DNA from: Halonotius roseus
Lineage (GTDB): Archaea; Halobacteriota; Halobacteria; Halobacteriales; Haloferacaceae
Direction: 5' to 3'
Length of the DNA stretch: 64,000 nt
Assembly (NCBI RefSeq): GCF_006861655.1
Contig: NZ_SESI01000001.1
Coordinates: 756,328-820,327, forward strand
Made by a program: the position numbers and the translations under genes. This document shows, one piece after another, positions 8,023 to 16,919 of this stretch (position 1 is its first letter; every line of letters starts with the position of its first letter). The notes under the pieces are model-generated. The model was not told the DNA's origin. It worked only from the letters and a program-made list of their open reading frames with translations, and searched no databases.

Positions 8023-8979
8023 ATGTCGCTCCGCAAGCTCCTCGCCGGATCCGTTTTCGGTGGCGGCGTGCTGGCTGCTGTCAACCGCCACCTCCAATCG
8101 ACGGCGACCGACCTCCCGCCGGCCCTCAACGGCGAACAACACACCTACCGCTGGCGCGGGATGGACATCGCCTACACCGAAGCGGGAGACCCAGAGAATC
8201 CGACGCTGGTCATGCTCCATGGGATCAATGCCGCCGGCTCAAGCGGTGAGTTCCGGGCAGTCTTCGACGACCTTGCCAACGACTACCATGTCATCGCACC
8301 TGACCTCCCTGGCTTCGGCTGCTCGGATCGCCCGCCGTTGCGGTACTCCGCGACCCTTTATACGGAGTTCGTCGGCAACTTTCTCGCTGAGTATGACGAA
8401 CCGTCAGTGATCGCCTCGTCGCTATCGGCGGCCTACACGCTGGACGCACTCGCAAGCGATCCGGATCTCTCGGTTCGTGATCTGTTGTTGATCTGTCCGA
8501 CCGCGATTGCCGGCCCTGAACCACCCACCCAATGGCTCCGGGAGCTGTTCCGACTACCGCTTGTCGGGGCTGGGCTGTTCAATCTTGTCGCCTCGAAGCC
8601 CTCGATCCGGTATTTCAACGCGGATCATGGCTACTACGAGATGAGTAAGGTAACCGACGACTGGCTGGAGTACGAATGGCAGACGGCCCACCAGCCGAAC
8701 GCCCGGTTTGCACCTGCCTCGTTCATTAGCGGCTTTCTCAACGCCGATCTCGATCTCGTCGACGCTATCGCTGCCCTCGATGTCGAACCAACGATCCTCT
8801 GGGGCCGTGAAGCCGAGATCACACCGCTATCACAGGGCCGGGAGCTGGCGGCCGAGGCGGACGTGCCGCTTGTCGTCTTTGATCGCAGCAAACTGCTACC
8901 GCATGTTGAATTCCCAGCGGAGTTCACCACACTCGTTGCCGACCAGTTTTCGGGGGCTGCTGACCGGGGCGACTACTGA
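8023..8979 (+). CDS. Alpha/beta hydrolase
   Basis: A 318-residue alpha/beta-hydrolase-fold protein. The oxyanion region MLHGINAAGSS (about 64-74) and APDLPGFGCSDRP (about 92-104) are canonical. The nucleophile elbow reads VIASSLSAA, so the serine (Ser133) lies in A-S-S-L-S-A instead of G-x-S-x-G. A late LLPHVEFP can supply the catalytic histidine. The first 25 residues (LLAGSVFGGGVLAAV) form a hydrophobic segment that may anchor it to the membrane. Substrate is unknown. Its 3' end overlaps the convergent neighbour by 7 bases. Confidence 0.85.
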   Translation: MSLRKLLAGSVFGGGVLAAVNRHLQSTATDLPPALNGEQHTYRWRGMDIAYTEAGDPENPTLVMLHGINAAGSSGEFRAVFDDLANDYHVIAPDLPGFGCSDRPPLRYSATLYTEFVGNFLAEYDEPSVIASSLSAAYTLDALASDPDLSVRDLLLICPTAIAGPEPPTQWLRELFRLPLVGAGLFNLVASKPSIRYFNADHGYYEMSKVTDDWLEYEWQTAHQPNARFAPASFISGFLNADLDLVDAIAALDVEPTILWGREAEITPLSQGRELAAEADVPLVVFDRSKLLPHVEFPAEFTTLVADQFSGAADRGDY

Positions 8980-9257
8980 TCGAGCTGCTCGGCCAGCAGC
9001 TGTTCGGCGTGGGGCTTGTTGTTCGCAAGCTCCCACCGAATCTGTGTTGGCTCGCCGACCGTGTGGGCGTCGGCAGTGTAATGGAAGTTTGTGCCCTCAC
9101 CGTACGCCAGCAGCTCCCGCAGCTCGTCCGGCAACGCTCCGATCCCAAAGCCAATCGTGTTGCCGTCGGCGTCGCCGACCTCATAGAGCGCGTACCGATC
9201 CGGAGCGTTAGGAACGATCGACCGATCAAGCTCACGCCACTGTTTGCGGAGGCTCAT
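8973..9257 (-). CDS. Small conserved haloarchaeal protein, GIY-YIG-like N-terminus
   Basis: A 94-residue protein. The stretch RYALYEVGDADGNTIGFG resembles the start of GIY-YIG-type folds, but the catalytic Arg/Glu pattern is not clear, so nuclease activity is not claimed. It overlaps the stop of the upstream DUF5796-like gene by 4 bases (ATGA), which makes a two-gene operon likely. No signal peptide or membrane segment is present. Confidence 0.7.
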   Translation of the reverse strand: MSLRKQWRELDRSIVPNAPDRYALYEVGDADGNTIGFGIGALPDELRELLAYGEGTNFHYTADAHTVGEPTQIRWELANNKPHAEQLLAEQLDQ

Positions 9258-9697
9258 TTATCCAGCTCCGAGTCAGGAACGAACTCGTAGCTCTCCTCGC
9301 CCCAATCGTCTTCGACAAAAACGAAGACGCGACCACGAGCAGTTTCCGGGTCGGCTTCGATCGTCGTTCTGTGGTCACCGCTCCGGCGCACCGTGACGCC
9401 TGGGAACACTTCCTCTGTGTCGCCGTCGTCTAAGAGAATCCGGCCGACGCCGGTGTCTTCAAGGATCTTATCGTGGGTTTTGAGATCGTTGACGTAGAGC
9501 ATGACACCCTCTGTTTCAGTCGGGTCAGTGACAAGGAGATGGGTTTCTTTCCCTGGATTCGTTGTGAGCGAGCCACTGACCTTTGTTGGGGCTCCCCGGT
9601 ACATCGTCGTCCGGCCATCAGCGTAGGTGACGACGACGCCTTCCGGCCGGAGTTCGACGCCGAGTGTTCGGGGAGCAACGTCGCTGTGGACTGGCAT
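9254..9697 (-). CDS. Conserved haloarchaeal protein (DUF5796-like)
   Basis: A 147-residue acidic protein of unknown function. Blocks LGVELRPEGVVVTYADGR, LLVTDPTETEGVMLYVND and TARGRVFVFVEDD match what I recall of the haloarchaeal DUF5796 family. It is mostly predicted beta, with no transmembrane segment. The ATG at 9695-9697 is preferred over an in-frame start five codons upstream. The ATGA overlap with the following small gene suggests translational coupling. Confidence 0.78.
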   Translation of the reverse strand: MPVHSDVAPRTLGVELRPEGVVVTYADGRTTMYRGAPTKVSGSLTTNPGKETHLLVTDPTETEGVMLYVNDLKTHDKILEDTGVGRILLDDGDTEEVFPGVTVRRSGDHRTTIEADPETARGRVFVFVEDDWGEESYEFVPDSELDK

Positions 9698-9748
9698 TGT
9701 ATCAGTATACACGTGGGAGTCGAAAAAGACCGCCGGTATACGCCGGTA

Positions 9749-12700
9749 TTACGCCCAGTAGCCAAGCACGTGTGCGGTTCCGGTGAGAGCAGCACCAAGG
9801 GCAACATCTCGGCCACTGACGCCGACAAGACCAAATATTCCGCTCGGATCAGTGTTCCCATCGTTCTCATTGGGAGACTCGTTGTCGTCAAGTGGGCTGC
9901 TTGTGGTCGCCGTGTTGGTGTCTTCGCTTGTGATCGTTGCTCCGCTGGCAGGTTCGGTTACCCGAAGGTCGCCCGTCTGTTCGTCATCATCGGTTTGAAC
10001 AGTGTATTCGTACGTGCCAACCGGGAGCGTCACAAACTGTTCAGAGAGATCGAGTGTTGCGCTGCCGTTTCCACTCAATCTGAGCGACTCGTTGCGGATC
10101 GGTTCGCCGTCGATGCTAAAGTGAACCACCTGTTGGCCCGTAAGCTCACCGGTGTTGTTGATTGTCGCTTCGATCGCGCCGAGTGACGATCGCTGTTGTA
10201 CTTCAACCGGTGTAGTGAGATTGGTTATCTGATAGTTTGCGATGTTATCGATATCATCAACCACACGAACATCTCGTCGATCAACAACACGATTATCAGG
10301 GAGACGGCCCGCCGTGTAGAACTCGGCTGTGACCCGGTCGCCTGAGTCAAGCGCGGAGAAGTCAGCTGATGCAGTGAATGTCCGATCATCCTCGATGATA
10401 ACCTCCTCGATGGTCACAAGCTCGGGATCAGGCCGGCTCTGATCGATAAACTGAATCGTTGCTTCAGTTCCTGGTGCCATGGTCGTCGAACCAAGGATCT
10501 GGCCATCGCTTTCACTCGGTACGATTAGTTCGTCATCCACCGTTGTGCGACCGTACTGGATGGATGGCTCCATGTATTCAATCGTGCTGTTGACCGATAC
10601 CGTCGTATCGCTGTCACCGAAATACGGGAAATGTTCAACGCCATCGTTTGGGGAAACTGCAGGGTTAAATGGCGGCGGTTGCTGACCTTGTCCAACAGTT
10701 TGATACAGATATCTTTCACCAGCAGGAGATTCGTACCTGGTCTCAAATTCCATCACGTCACCGTACGAGGGAGCCGAGAACGCTTCACCGCGGGTGTCGA
10801 CGACGATATACAACCCGCCGATCTCAGTGTTTTCGCCGATTTGACTTTCGTTTGCCCACTGATCCGTTGTCTCATCAGGGATCACATAGAGATCACCACT
10901 ACTGGCACCGTCGAAGCGTAGATCAGATTCAGTGTTTTCTGCCCCATCGTAATACCACGTTGAAAGATCCATCTCGACGCCTTCGGGGCGATTCAATAGG
11001 CGCGCGATATCGTCAGCAGGTATTGACTCAGGTGTCGAGTCGGTCGTCAGATCAATACCTGTGGCACCGGTGAAACCAGTTGCTTGCAGTTCGATCAACA
11101 GGCGCTCGCCAGCCGCGATCGTGTTCGATTCGGTGGCTTCCTCCGAGGAACCAGCAACATCCTCCTCATTTGCGGATGCGGGTGGGAGTACGTACGTATT
11201 GACAGCCTCCAACTGCGGCTGGGTGAGCACAAGGTTCGATCGACCGATTGGACTGCTGAATGTAGGCGCGCCATCTTCAATTATTACTTGACCGTTTGCA
11301 CCGGCCAAGAGCCGGTATCGCCCTGTCTGTAGCGGTGTGGAACGAGGGCTGATCCCGACGTTCTCCCGGAAGTCGGCCAACGTTGACGCACCTTGGAATG
11401 AGACGTTTTCGAACACACCATCGGGTTCAGCATCGGCTCCGAGTTCGTGTGCGTAGCTCGTGACGCCCTCGCCGTAGGCCCGACTAGAGTTAACATTCGT
11501 CCCGACAAGTCGAGTATTAATCATTGTTGCATCCTCTTCAACATAGAGAATATCAAAATACTGAGTGGGTGTACCGTCGCCGTTTGTATCACCACCAATG
11601 AGCATATATTCACCATTGGTGGAGATCTCCACGAACCCACCCGCAGGAGCTCTGTAGACTGGTTCGCCGATCGCACCGACTGCATCGGGGTTCACCTCAC
11701 TCGTAAGGCTGATCGCATCTTTTTCGATCGTTGTTGTTGTTCTACCGACTGTGTCCTCAGCGTCAAGTCGTACGTCGTATTGACCGTCTATAAGACTGGG
11801 ATCTGCAGGGATGCTGAGTGTTGCGTCATTCGCTTCTGAGGATACCGTGCTCTCAGAAACCACATCGCCGTTGGGATCAACAATGGACAATGTTACCGTC
11901 TCAACTACTGAGGCAGAAACACCATCATAGGAAATTGATACTTCTTCACCGCCTGTAAGCGTTTTCGGTGAAATAGTAGTTATACGAGGATTGATCTGTC
12001 TAAATGCTCCGGTAACTTCCTTACTCTCGCTGTCGGGTGCACCTGTTCGAACCGTGATTTCCTTCGTAAATCCAGGAGATGAACTATTAGTGAAATCTAC
12101 TTCCTCTGATTCACCAGCGTTGAGACTGATTGTTTGCGATTCTGTTTGAGCACCATCAACCCACAGCTCTACTACTTGTTGGCCTACATCGAAATTAGCT
12201 TGATTTTCTATCGTCGTCTCAATATTAATTTCGTTATCGTCACGATCATAATAAGATCTATCAATACTAACAGCACCTGTATTCGGAACCGTAACACTCG
12301 CGGTTTGCGTATCGCCATCTTCACCCGTAATATAATTCTCTGTTGTCAGTTCATACGTATATTCGCCAGGAACTTGCTCTATATTTCTGTTTCGTGTTAT
12401 TTCGTTCGGAGGAAAACTACTTTGTGCATCCGTACCGCTGAGTGTTTCTTGAAGGGGTGTTACTTGCTGTCCGGGTGCTACTTGTCCCGGCACTTTTGGT
12501 ATAACTATTATTTCTTCGTTATTTTCTATTGTGATATTTGTTGTATTTTGCTCACTTCCAATATTTTGTATTGTATAATTTAATGCCACATTATTCCCAG
12601 TAGTCGACTCCTGATATTCGGCGGTGAAATCGACGATATCGAATTCGCTCCAGAGTACATCAACCTGTGTAGAATTAGTATCATCAGGCGTTCGTACGGT

Positions 12701-13063
12701 TGGGAAGATTTCTCTGGTTGGGCGTTCAGGTGTATCTTCCCATTTCAACGTTATTTCTCTTGAGTTGAATGGCGGATTTGTCCCGAGTCGTATTCTAGTT
12801 CTGTTGATTTCTTCTCCTTCAGTATTTTCAAGAACGGCTTCTTTTGTTCCTGTATTTGATCCAACATTTGTCACGTTGAATGTGACATTCAAAGAGTCTC
12901 CCTCATCAATACTCCCACCTGAGTCAGTCGTAATATTAACTACTCTAAAATCACCATTCGAAGATTGTGCAGCAGTAGCGGAGGTCATGAAAACTAAACA
13001 CAACACAAGGGCGACAACAGAAATCAAGCACAACCGCTTGGTGCTGGTAGCTACTGTCTGCAT
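9749..13063 (-). CDS. Large CARDB-type cell-surface protein
   Basis: A 1104-residue exported protein. Residues 1-32 form a Sec signal peptide ending SATAA before QSSNG. The N-terminal third holds repeated CARDB-like beta-sandwich units (SLNVTFNVTNVGSNTG near 45-60, then NNVALNYTIQNIGSEQN and further copies). The middle resembles haloarchaeal S-layer glycoproteins (EPVYRAPAGGFVEI; GLYIVVDTRGEAF). Another CARDB-like unit precedes an acidic linker and a weakly hydrophobic C-terminus (LGAALTGTAHVLGYW). Many N-x-S/T sequons occur. No PGF-type sorting signal is seen. The 5' part of the gene is markedly AT-rich. Likely an envelope or S-layer-associated glycoprotein. Confidence 0.85.
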   Translation of the reverse strand: MQTVATSTKRLCLISVVALVLCLVFMTSATAAQSSNGDFRVVNITTDSGGSIDEGDSLNVTFNVTNVGSNTGTKEAVLENTEGEEINRTRIRLGTNPPFNSREITLKWEDTPERPTREIFPTVRTPDDTNSTQVDVLWSEFDIVDFTAEYQESTTGNNVALNYTIQNIGSEQNTTNITIENNEEIIVIPKVPGQVAPGQQVTPLQETLSGTDAQSSFPPNEITRNRNIEQVPGEYTYELTTENYITGEDGDTQTASVTVPNTGAVSIDRSYYDRDDNEINIETTIENQANFDVGQQVVELWVDGAQTESQTISLNAGESEEVDFTNSSSPGFTKEITVRTGAPDSESKEVTGAFRQINPRITTISPKTLTGGEEVSISYDGVSASVVETVTLSIVDPNGDVVSESTVSSEANDATLSIPADPSLIDGQYDVRLDAEDTVGRTTTTIEKDAISLTSEVNPDAVGAIGEPVYRAPAGGFVEISTNGEYMLIGGDTNGDGTPTQYFDILYVEEDATMINTRLVGTNVNSSRAYGEGVTSYAHELGADAEPDGVFENVSFQGASTLADFRENVGISPRSTPLQTGRYRLLAGANGQVIIEDGAPTFSSPIGRSNLVLTQPQLEAVNTYVLPPASANEEDVAGSSEEATESNTIAAGERLLIELQATGFTGATGIDLTTDSTPESIPADDIARLLNRPEGVEMDLSTWYYDGAENTESDLRFDGASSGDLYVIPDETTDQWANESQIGENTEIGGLYIVVDTRGEAFSAPSYGDVMEFETRYESPAGERYLYQTVGQGQQPPPFNPAVSPNDGVEHFPYFGDSDTTVSVNSTIEYMEPSIQYGRTTVDDELIVPSESDGQILGSTTMAPGTEATIQFIDQSRPDPELVTIEEVIIEDDRTFTASADFSALDSGDRVTAEFYTAGRLPDNRVVDRRDVRVVDDIDNIANYQITNLTTPVEVQQRSSLGAIEATINNTGELTGQQVVHFSIDGEPIRNESLRLSGNGSATLDLSEQFVTLPVGTYEYTVQTDDDEQTGDLRVTEPASGATITSEDTNTATTSSPLDDNESPNENDGNTDPSGIFGLVGVSGRDVALGAALTGTAHVLGYWA

Positions 13064-13200
13064 GATATGACTACTTAACTTATTCACTAAGAGGTAATAA
13101 ATTGAAGGATTAGATTCTCAAATTTTATATTTATCCCACTGACCAAGGTTGGTAGATGGAAGCGTTGATATGATGGTATGCCATCAAGCCAACAACGACC

Positions 13201-13530
13201 ATGCCGGCGTGTGATAACTGTGGCACCGAGGTCGACGAGTCAGCCACATTCTGCCCAGACTGTGGTGAGCCACAGGATCAAGACACCAAGCGAAAGGTGA
13301 TCATCGGTCGGGTGAGCTACGCTGTTGGGTTCGTGATCATCGTCGGTGGGCTCTCGGTACTCCCAGGGAACCTCGGCGGGGTACCGGTTGTTCTCGGTGG
13401 CATCCAGCTATTCCCGCCGAGTCGGCAACTCCTCGGTCGCGTGTTCGGCCGTCCCCCAAAAGTCTGGGCGAACGCCGTCTTCGCGCTCCTGTTTGTCCTC
13501 ATCGGTGGCCTACTCATCTACCTACTGTAA
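13201..13530 (+). CDS. Zinc-ribbon membrane protein
   Basis: A 109-residue protein with an N-terminal zinc ribbon (CDNCG and CPDCG; Cys4, Cys7, Cys19, Cys22) followed by two or three hydrophobic segments (VSYAVGFVIIVGGLSVL; VPVVLGGIQLF; AVFALLFVLIGGLLIYLL). The ribbon would face the cytoplasm. This is a common haloarchaeal architecture with no assigned function. It is monocistronic, between two convergent surface-protein genes. Confidence 0.8.
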   Translation: MPACDNCGTEVDESATFCPDCGEPQDQDTKRKVIIGRVSYAVGFVIIVGGLSVLPGNLGGVPVVLGGIQLFPPSRQLLGRVFGRPPKVWANAVFALLFVLIGGLLIYLL

Positions 13531-13562
13531 GGCACGCTTACAACCAGCCGAAACCTGCGCTG

Positions 13563-14846
13563 TTATCCCCGTCGGAACAGCACCACTGTCAGTAGCGAAA
13601 GCATCGTCATCATCCCCCCGATGCCGGTCGGCCCGATCAATCCCGTTGACTCCTCGTCAGTCGAACTCCCGTCATCGCCGGAGACAGACTCCGAGCTCGT
13701 TTCCGGTTCAGGAGCGACGACAGTGAGCGTCCCGGTCGCCGACTCGCCGCCGGCACCGACAGCATACCGTTTGTCACCCGGCTCCTCGGGAGCGGTAAAC
13801 GTCGCTGTGATCTCTGTCGACGCACCGCCGGCCAACTCCGTTCTGACCGTTTGTTGTTGGTCAGCGAACTCAAACGTCACAGCCTGGGTGTCGCTGCCGG
13901 GCCACTCGTTGGCGACCGTCGCCGACATCGTCACAGACTGGCCGGGGTCAACACGCTGCGGGAGTCGAAGTTGGGTGACGTTGAACGGCCCTGTCTCGAC
14001 GGCACCGGTCGACAGCGAAGCTGTGTCCCGAACACCGGTATCAGTCACTTCAACCATGACCGCCTCCGGTAGTCGCTGTAGGCCGGCAAAGTCAGGCCGG
14101 AGCGAGCCATCAGAGAACCCTCGGAGGACGATCGTCTCCTCGTCAGCGTAGACCTCGTAGCTCTCGGCACCACGGGTAAACGGTCGGCGGTTCTCGAAGG
14201 GGCCGTTTTGATTCCGGAGGAATCGATCGTCCATGAACGCGGTCTCCAGTTGGGTGTAGTTGAGGTTCGGACTGGTCACGTTGACGTTGTAGCGAAGCCG
14301 GTTCGATCGCACCTCAAGCTCCCGATCAGAGCCGACCGCACTCGGCTCGCTTGCGGCCCATTCGACGGTCAGCGTCTGGATGAGTACCTCAAACGGGGTC
14401 GCCGCTTCGGTCGGCACGGTTCCGTTGACCCGGCCATCCTGGAAGGTGAGCGCGACATCCCGCTGGTCAGCCGGCAAAAGAACATAGGTGCCGTTGAGCT
14501 CGGTCGTTGAGAGGGTCTCAGTGTCTTCGTTGAGATCCACCTCTCGGACGAGATTGCCGAGTTCGTTGTCGTCAGCATCGTACGCGCGCAGATGTAGCGT
14601 CTCAACGGTCGTTCGGTTCGTCGCGTTGGCAAGCTCGCCGGTGACGTTTCCGAGACCAAGCTGCTGGCCCTGCCAGTAGACGCCACCATCGGTGAGTGTG
14701 GCGTCGGCCGCGCTCTCGGAGTCGTCAACATCGTAAACGGCAGCGGTATCCGCACCCTCGACTGCGGCGGCCGCGGAGCCGGCGGTGACACTCACCGCGA
14801 CAAGGAACACCGCCACCAGCACCGCCACCCGCATCATGCGTGCCAT
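13563..14846 (-). CDS. Secreted surface protein with C-terminal membrane anchor
   Basis: A 427-residue exported protein. The signal peptide (MRVAVLVAVFLVAVSVTAGS, then AAAAVEG) starts a mostly beta ectodomain with several N-glycosylation sequons. Near the C-terminus lies a CARDB/NEW3-like unit (RVDPGQSVTMSATVAN...ITATFTAPEEPG), a Ser/Glu/Asp linker and a terminal helix ending VVLFRRG. This is the usual layout of haloarchaeal envelope proteins, although no canonical PGF motif is present. The ATG at 14844-14846 removes 43 arginine-rich residues that do not look coding. Function unknown. Confidence 0.8.
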   Translation of the reverse strand: MARMMRVAVLVAVFLVAVSVTAGSAAAAVEGADTAAVYDVDDSESAADATLTDGGVYWQGQQLGLGNVTGELANATNRTTVETLHLRAYDADDNELGNLVREVDLNEDTETLSTTELNGTYVLLPADQRDVALTFQDGRVNGTVPTEAATPFEVLIQTLTVEWAASEPSAVGSDRELEVRSNRLRYNVNVTSPNLNYTQLETAFMDDRFLRNQNGPFENRRPFTRGAESYEVYADEETIVLRGFSDGSLRPDFAGLQRLPEAVMVEVTDTGVRDTASLSTGAVETGPFNVTQLRLPQRVDPGQSVTMSATVANEWPGSDTQAVTFEFADQQQTVRTELAGGASTEITATFTAPEEPGDKRYAVGAGGESATGTLTVVAPEPETSSESVSGDDGSSTDEESTGLIGPTGIGGMMTMLSLLTVVLFRRG

Positions 14847-15004
14847 CGGACTCACCAACTGGGCTGCCGTTCCGACCCGGTTGCGTGAACGATGCGACGA
14901 ACATTGCACATATCTACCAGTTCGGTGCTGATCGTATATAACCGCTGTCCTGCCGAACGGGCCGAACCGCCACACCTTTCATCGCTGCACCCACCCATCC
15001 CGGT

Positions 15005-15904
15005 ATGAACGGCGTCGCAACTGCACCCGGTGCCGGAACCGTACTCAACGCGTTGGCGACCGGGCAGGGCTCGGCGTTCGCTATCGATGTCGAGACGACG
15101 GCGACCGTCGAACTCGCGGCCGACGCTGAAACGGTGACCGGCGAGATCGCCGGCGCGACCGACGCCGACACCCGCCTGATCGAACGCTGTGTCGAACGCG
15201 TCGTCGACCGCTTCGGCGACGGCGAGGGCGGCACCGTCGCCACCGACAGCGAGGTGCCGATGGCCGCCGGACTCAAGAGTTCGAGCGCGGCCGCCAACGC
15301 GACCGTGTTGGCGACGCTCGACGCGCTCGATGTTGACGTTGTTGCCGATGCTGCCGCTGGTGACAGCGACGAGGTCGCTGGCGATACGATCATGAAACTC
15401 GATGCCTGCCGGATCGGCGTCGAGGCCGCCCGCGATGTCGGCGTCACGATCACCGGCGCGTTCGATGATGCCAGCGCGAGCATGCTCGGTGGCGTCGTCG
15501 TCACCGACAACACCGAGGACGCGCTGCTGGCCCACGAGAGCCGCGAGTGGGACGTGCTCGTCTGGACGCCGCCGGAGCGCGCCTACAGCGCGGACGCCGA
15601 CGTTGATCGCTGTGAAAACGTTGCCGAGATGGCCGACCTCGTCGCCGAGTTAGCCCTCGACGGGCGGTTCGGCGAGGCGATGACGGTCAACGGGCTTGCC
15701 TACTCGGCCGCGCTGGATTTCGACACCGACCCGACCGTCGAGGCCATGCCGCACTGTCACGGCGTCTCGCTGTCCGGCACCGGCCCGAGCGTCGTCGCCG
15801 TCGGCGATGAGGCGTCGCTGGCACCCGTCCGCGAGCTGTGGGCCGACCGCGACGGCACGCTGATCGAGACGACGACTCGACCGACTGGAGCATCCATCCA
15901 ATGA
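15005..15904 (+). CDS. aroK: Shikimate kinase, archaeal GHMP type
   Basis: Phosphorylates shikimate to shikimate 3-phosphate with ATP in aromatic amino acid synthesis. At 299 residues it belongs to the GHMP kinase superfamily used by archaea, not the P-loop bacterial AroK. It starts with NGVATAPGAGTVLNALATG, has the ATP-binding motif VPMAAGLKSSSAAANA (about 84-99) and the late GVSLSGTGPSVVAVG. The stop overlaps the ATG of the chorismate mutase gene (ATGA), so the two pathway genes are translationally coupled. Confidence 0.93.
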   Translation: MNGVATAPGAGTVLNALATGQGSAFAIDVETTATVELAADAETVTGEIAGATDADTRLIERCVERVVDRFGDGEGGTVATDSEVPMAAGLKSSSAAANATVLATLDALDVDVVADAAAGDSDEVAGDTIMKLDACRIGVEAARDVGVTITGAFDDASASMLGGVVVTDNTEDALLAHESREWDVLVWTPPERAYSADADVDRCENVAEMADLVAELALDGRFGEAMTVNGLAYSAALDFDTDPTVEAMPHCHGVSLSGTGPSVVAVGDEASLAPVRELWADRDGTLIETTTRPTGASIQ

Positions 15905-16194
15905 GTACCAACACCGAACCCGACGAGATGAGTCTGGAGGAACTGCGCGAGGAGATCGAATCGATCGATCGGGAGATCGTCGAACTGATCGCCCGCCGAA
16001 CCTACGTCGCCGAGACGATTGCGGATGTCAAAGCCGAGCGCGATCTGCCGACGACCGACGAAAGCCAGGAGGACGCGGTGATGGAACGCGCTGGCGACAA
16101 TGCCGCTAAGTTCGACCTCGACTCCAACCTCGTGAAAACGGTTTTCCGGCTGCTGATCGAGTTGAACAAGGTCGAACAGCGCGAGAGTCGGTGA
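15901..16194 (+). CDS. Chorismate mutase (AroQ class)
   Basis: A 97-residue all-helical chorismate mutase that converts chorismate to prephenate for Phe/Tyr synthesis. The family core SLEELREEIESIDREIVELIARRTYVAE carries the conserved arginine and the LIxxR pattern, followed by a K-x-E (VKAERDLP) and a C-terminal helix RLLIELNKVEQR. It begins inside the aroK stop codon, so it is made with shikimate kinase. It is free-standing, not fused to prephenate dehydrogenase or dehydratase. Confidence 0.92.
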   Translation: MSTNTEPDEMSLEELREEIESIDREIVELIARRTYVAETIADVKAERDLPTTDESQEDAVMERAGDNAAKFDLDSNLVKTVFRLLIELNKVEQRESR

Positions 16195-16242
16195 CTCCAA
16201 CCACCGGAACACACAATATTCTGTGCCAACATAGCTTTCTGT

Positions 16243-16473
16243 ATGCCCAGTATCACGGTCAACGTCGATGATGACCTCAAAGATCGGATGGAGCAGCATC
16301 CGGAGATCAATTGGAGCGAGGTCACGCGCCAAGCCATTCAGGAGAAAATCGAGACGCTCGATGTAATGGCCGAACTCACGTCCGGCAGCGAACTCACCGA
16401 AAGCGACGTGGCGGAGATCGCCGACCGGATCAACGAGAGCGCGCACGACCGCGTTGAATTCGAGTCGGAATAG
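16243..16473 (+). CDS. VapB-like antitoxin (ribbon-helix-helix)
   Basis: A 76-residue protein. The N-terminus SITVNVDDDLKDRMEQHPEI followed by NWSEVTRQAIQEKIETL is a typical ribbon-helix-helix DNA-binding unit. The acidic C-terminal half would wrap the toxin. It precedes a PIN-domain gene by 9 bases on the same strand, the standard VapBC order. By analogy it would repress its own promoter with the toxin bound. Confidence 0.82.
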   Translation: MPSITVNVDDDLKDRMEQHPEINWSEVTRQAIQEKIETLDVMAELTSGSELTESDVAEIADRINESAHDRVEFESE

Positions 16474-16482
16474 CCTCAACCG

Positions 16483-16899
16483 ATGAAACTGGTCGTCGAT
16501 GCCAACATCGTCATTTCCGCGCTCATCGCCGATTCGAAGACGCGTGAACTCCTCGTCACACTCGAACCGAACCTCCTCACGCCGGGCTTCGTTCACGACG
16601 AGATCGAGAACTACACGGAGTTGATCGCCGAGAAATCCGGAATGAGCCTGGATCGCGTCGAACAGTTCATCGACCTACTGTTTCAGTACATTGAGGTCGT
16701 TCCTGCCCGCGAGTTCCATTCTTCTATCGAGGCAGCCGAAGCGGCTATCGGCGAAACCGATCCAGACGACGTGTTGTACGTCGCTTGTGCGCTCGCCACT
16801 GACGCGGCCGTCTGGAGCGACGACACTGATTTCGACGAACAGACTGTCGTCGATACCTATTCAACGAGCGACGTACTCGACGCCTTTGAGACGCGCTGA
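16483..16899 (+). CDS. PIN-domain toxin (VapC-like RNase)
   Basis: A 138-residue PIN domain. The acidic residues expected to bind Mg/Mn are visible: Asp6 in LVVDANIVIS, the DEIENY glutamate, the DPDDVLYVACALA aspartates, and WSDDTDF near the end. VapC toxins cut specific RNAs, often tRNA or rRNA. The antitoxin-like gene lies immediately upstream. It is in an otherwise biosynthetic region, so the pair was probably inserted there. The RNA target cannot be inferred. Confidence 0.85.
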   Translation: MKLVVDANIVISALIADSKTRELLVTLEPNLLTPGFVHDEIENYTELIAEKSGMSLDRVEQFIDLLFQYIEVVPAREFHSSIEAAEAAIGETDPDDVLYVACALATDAAVWSDDTDFDEQTVVDTYSTSDVLDAFETR

Positions 16900-16919
16900 C
16901 GACCGAACGGGCGATCCGA

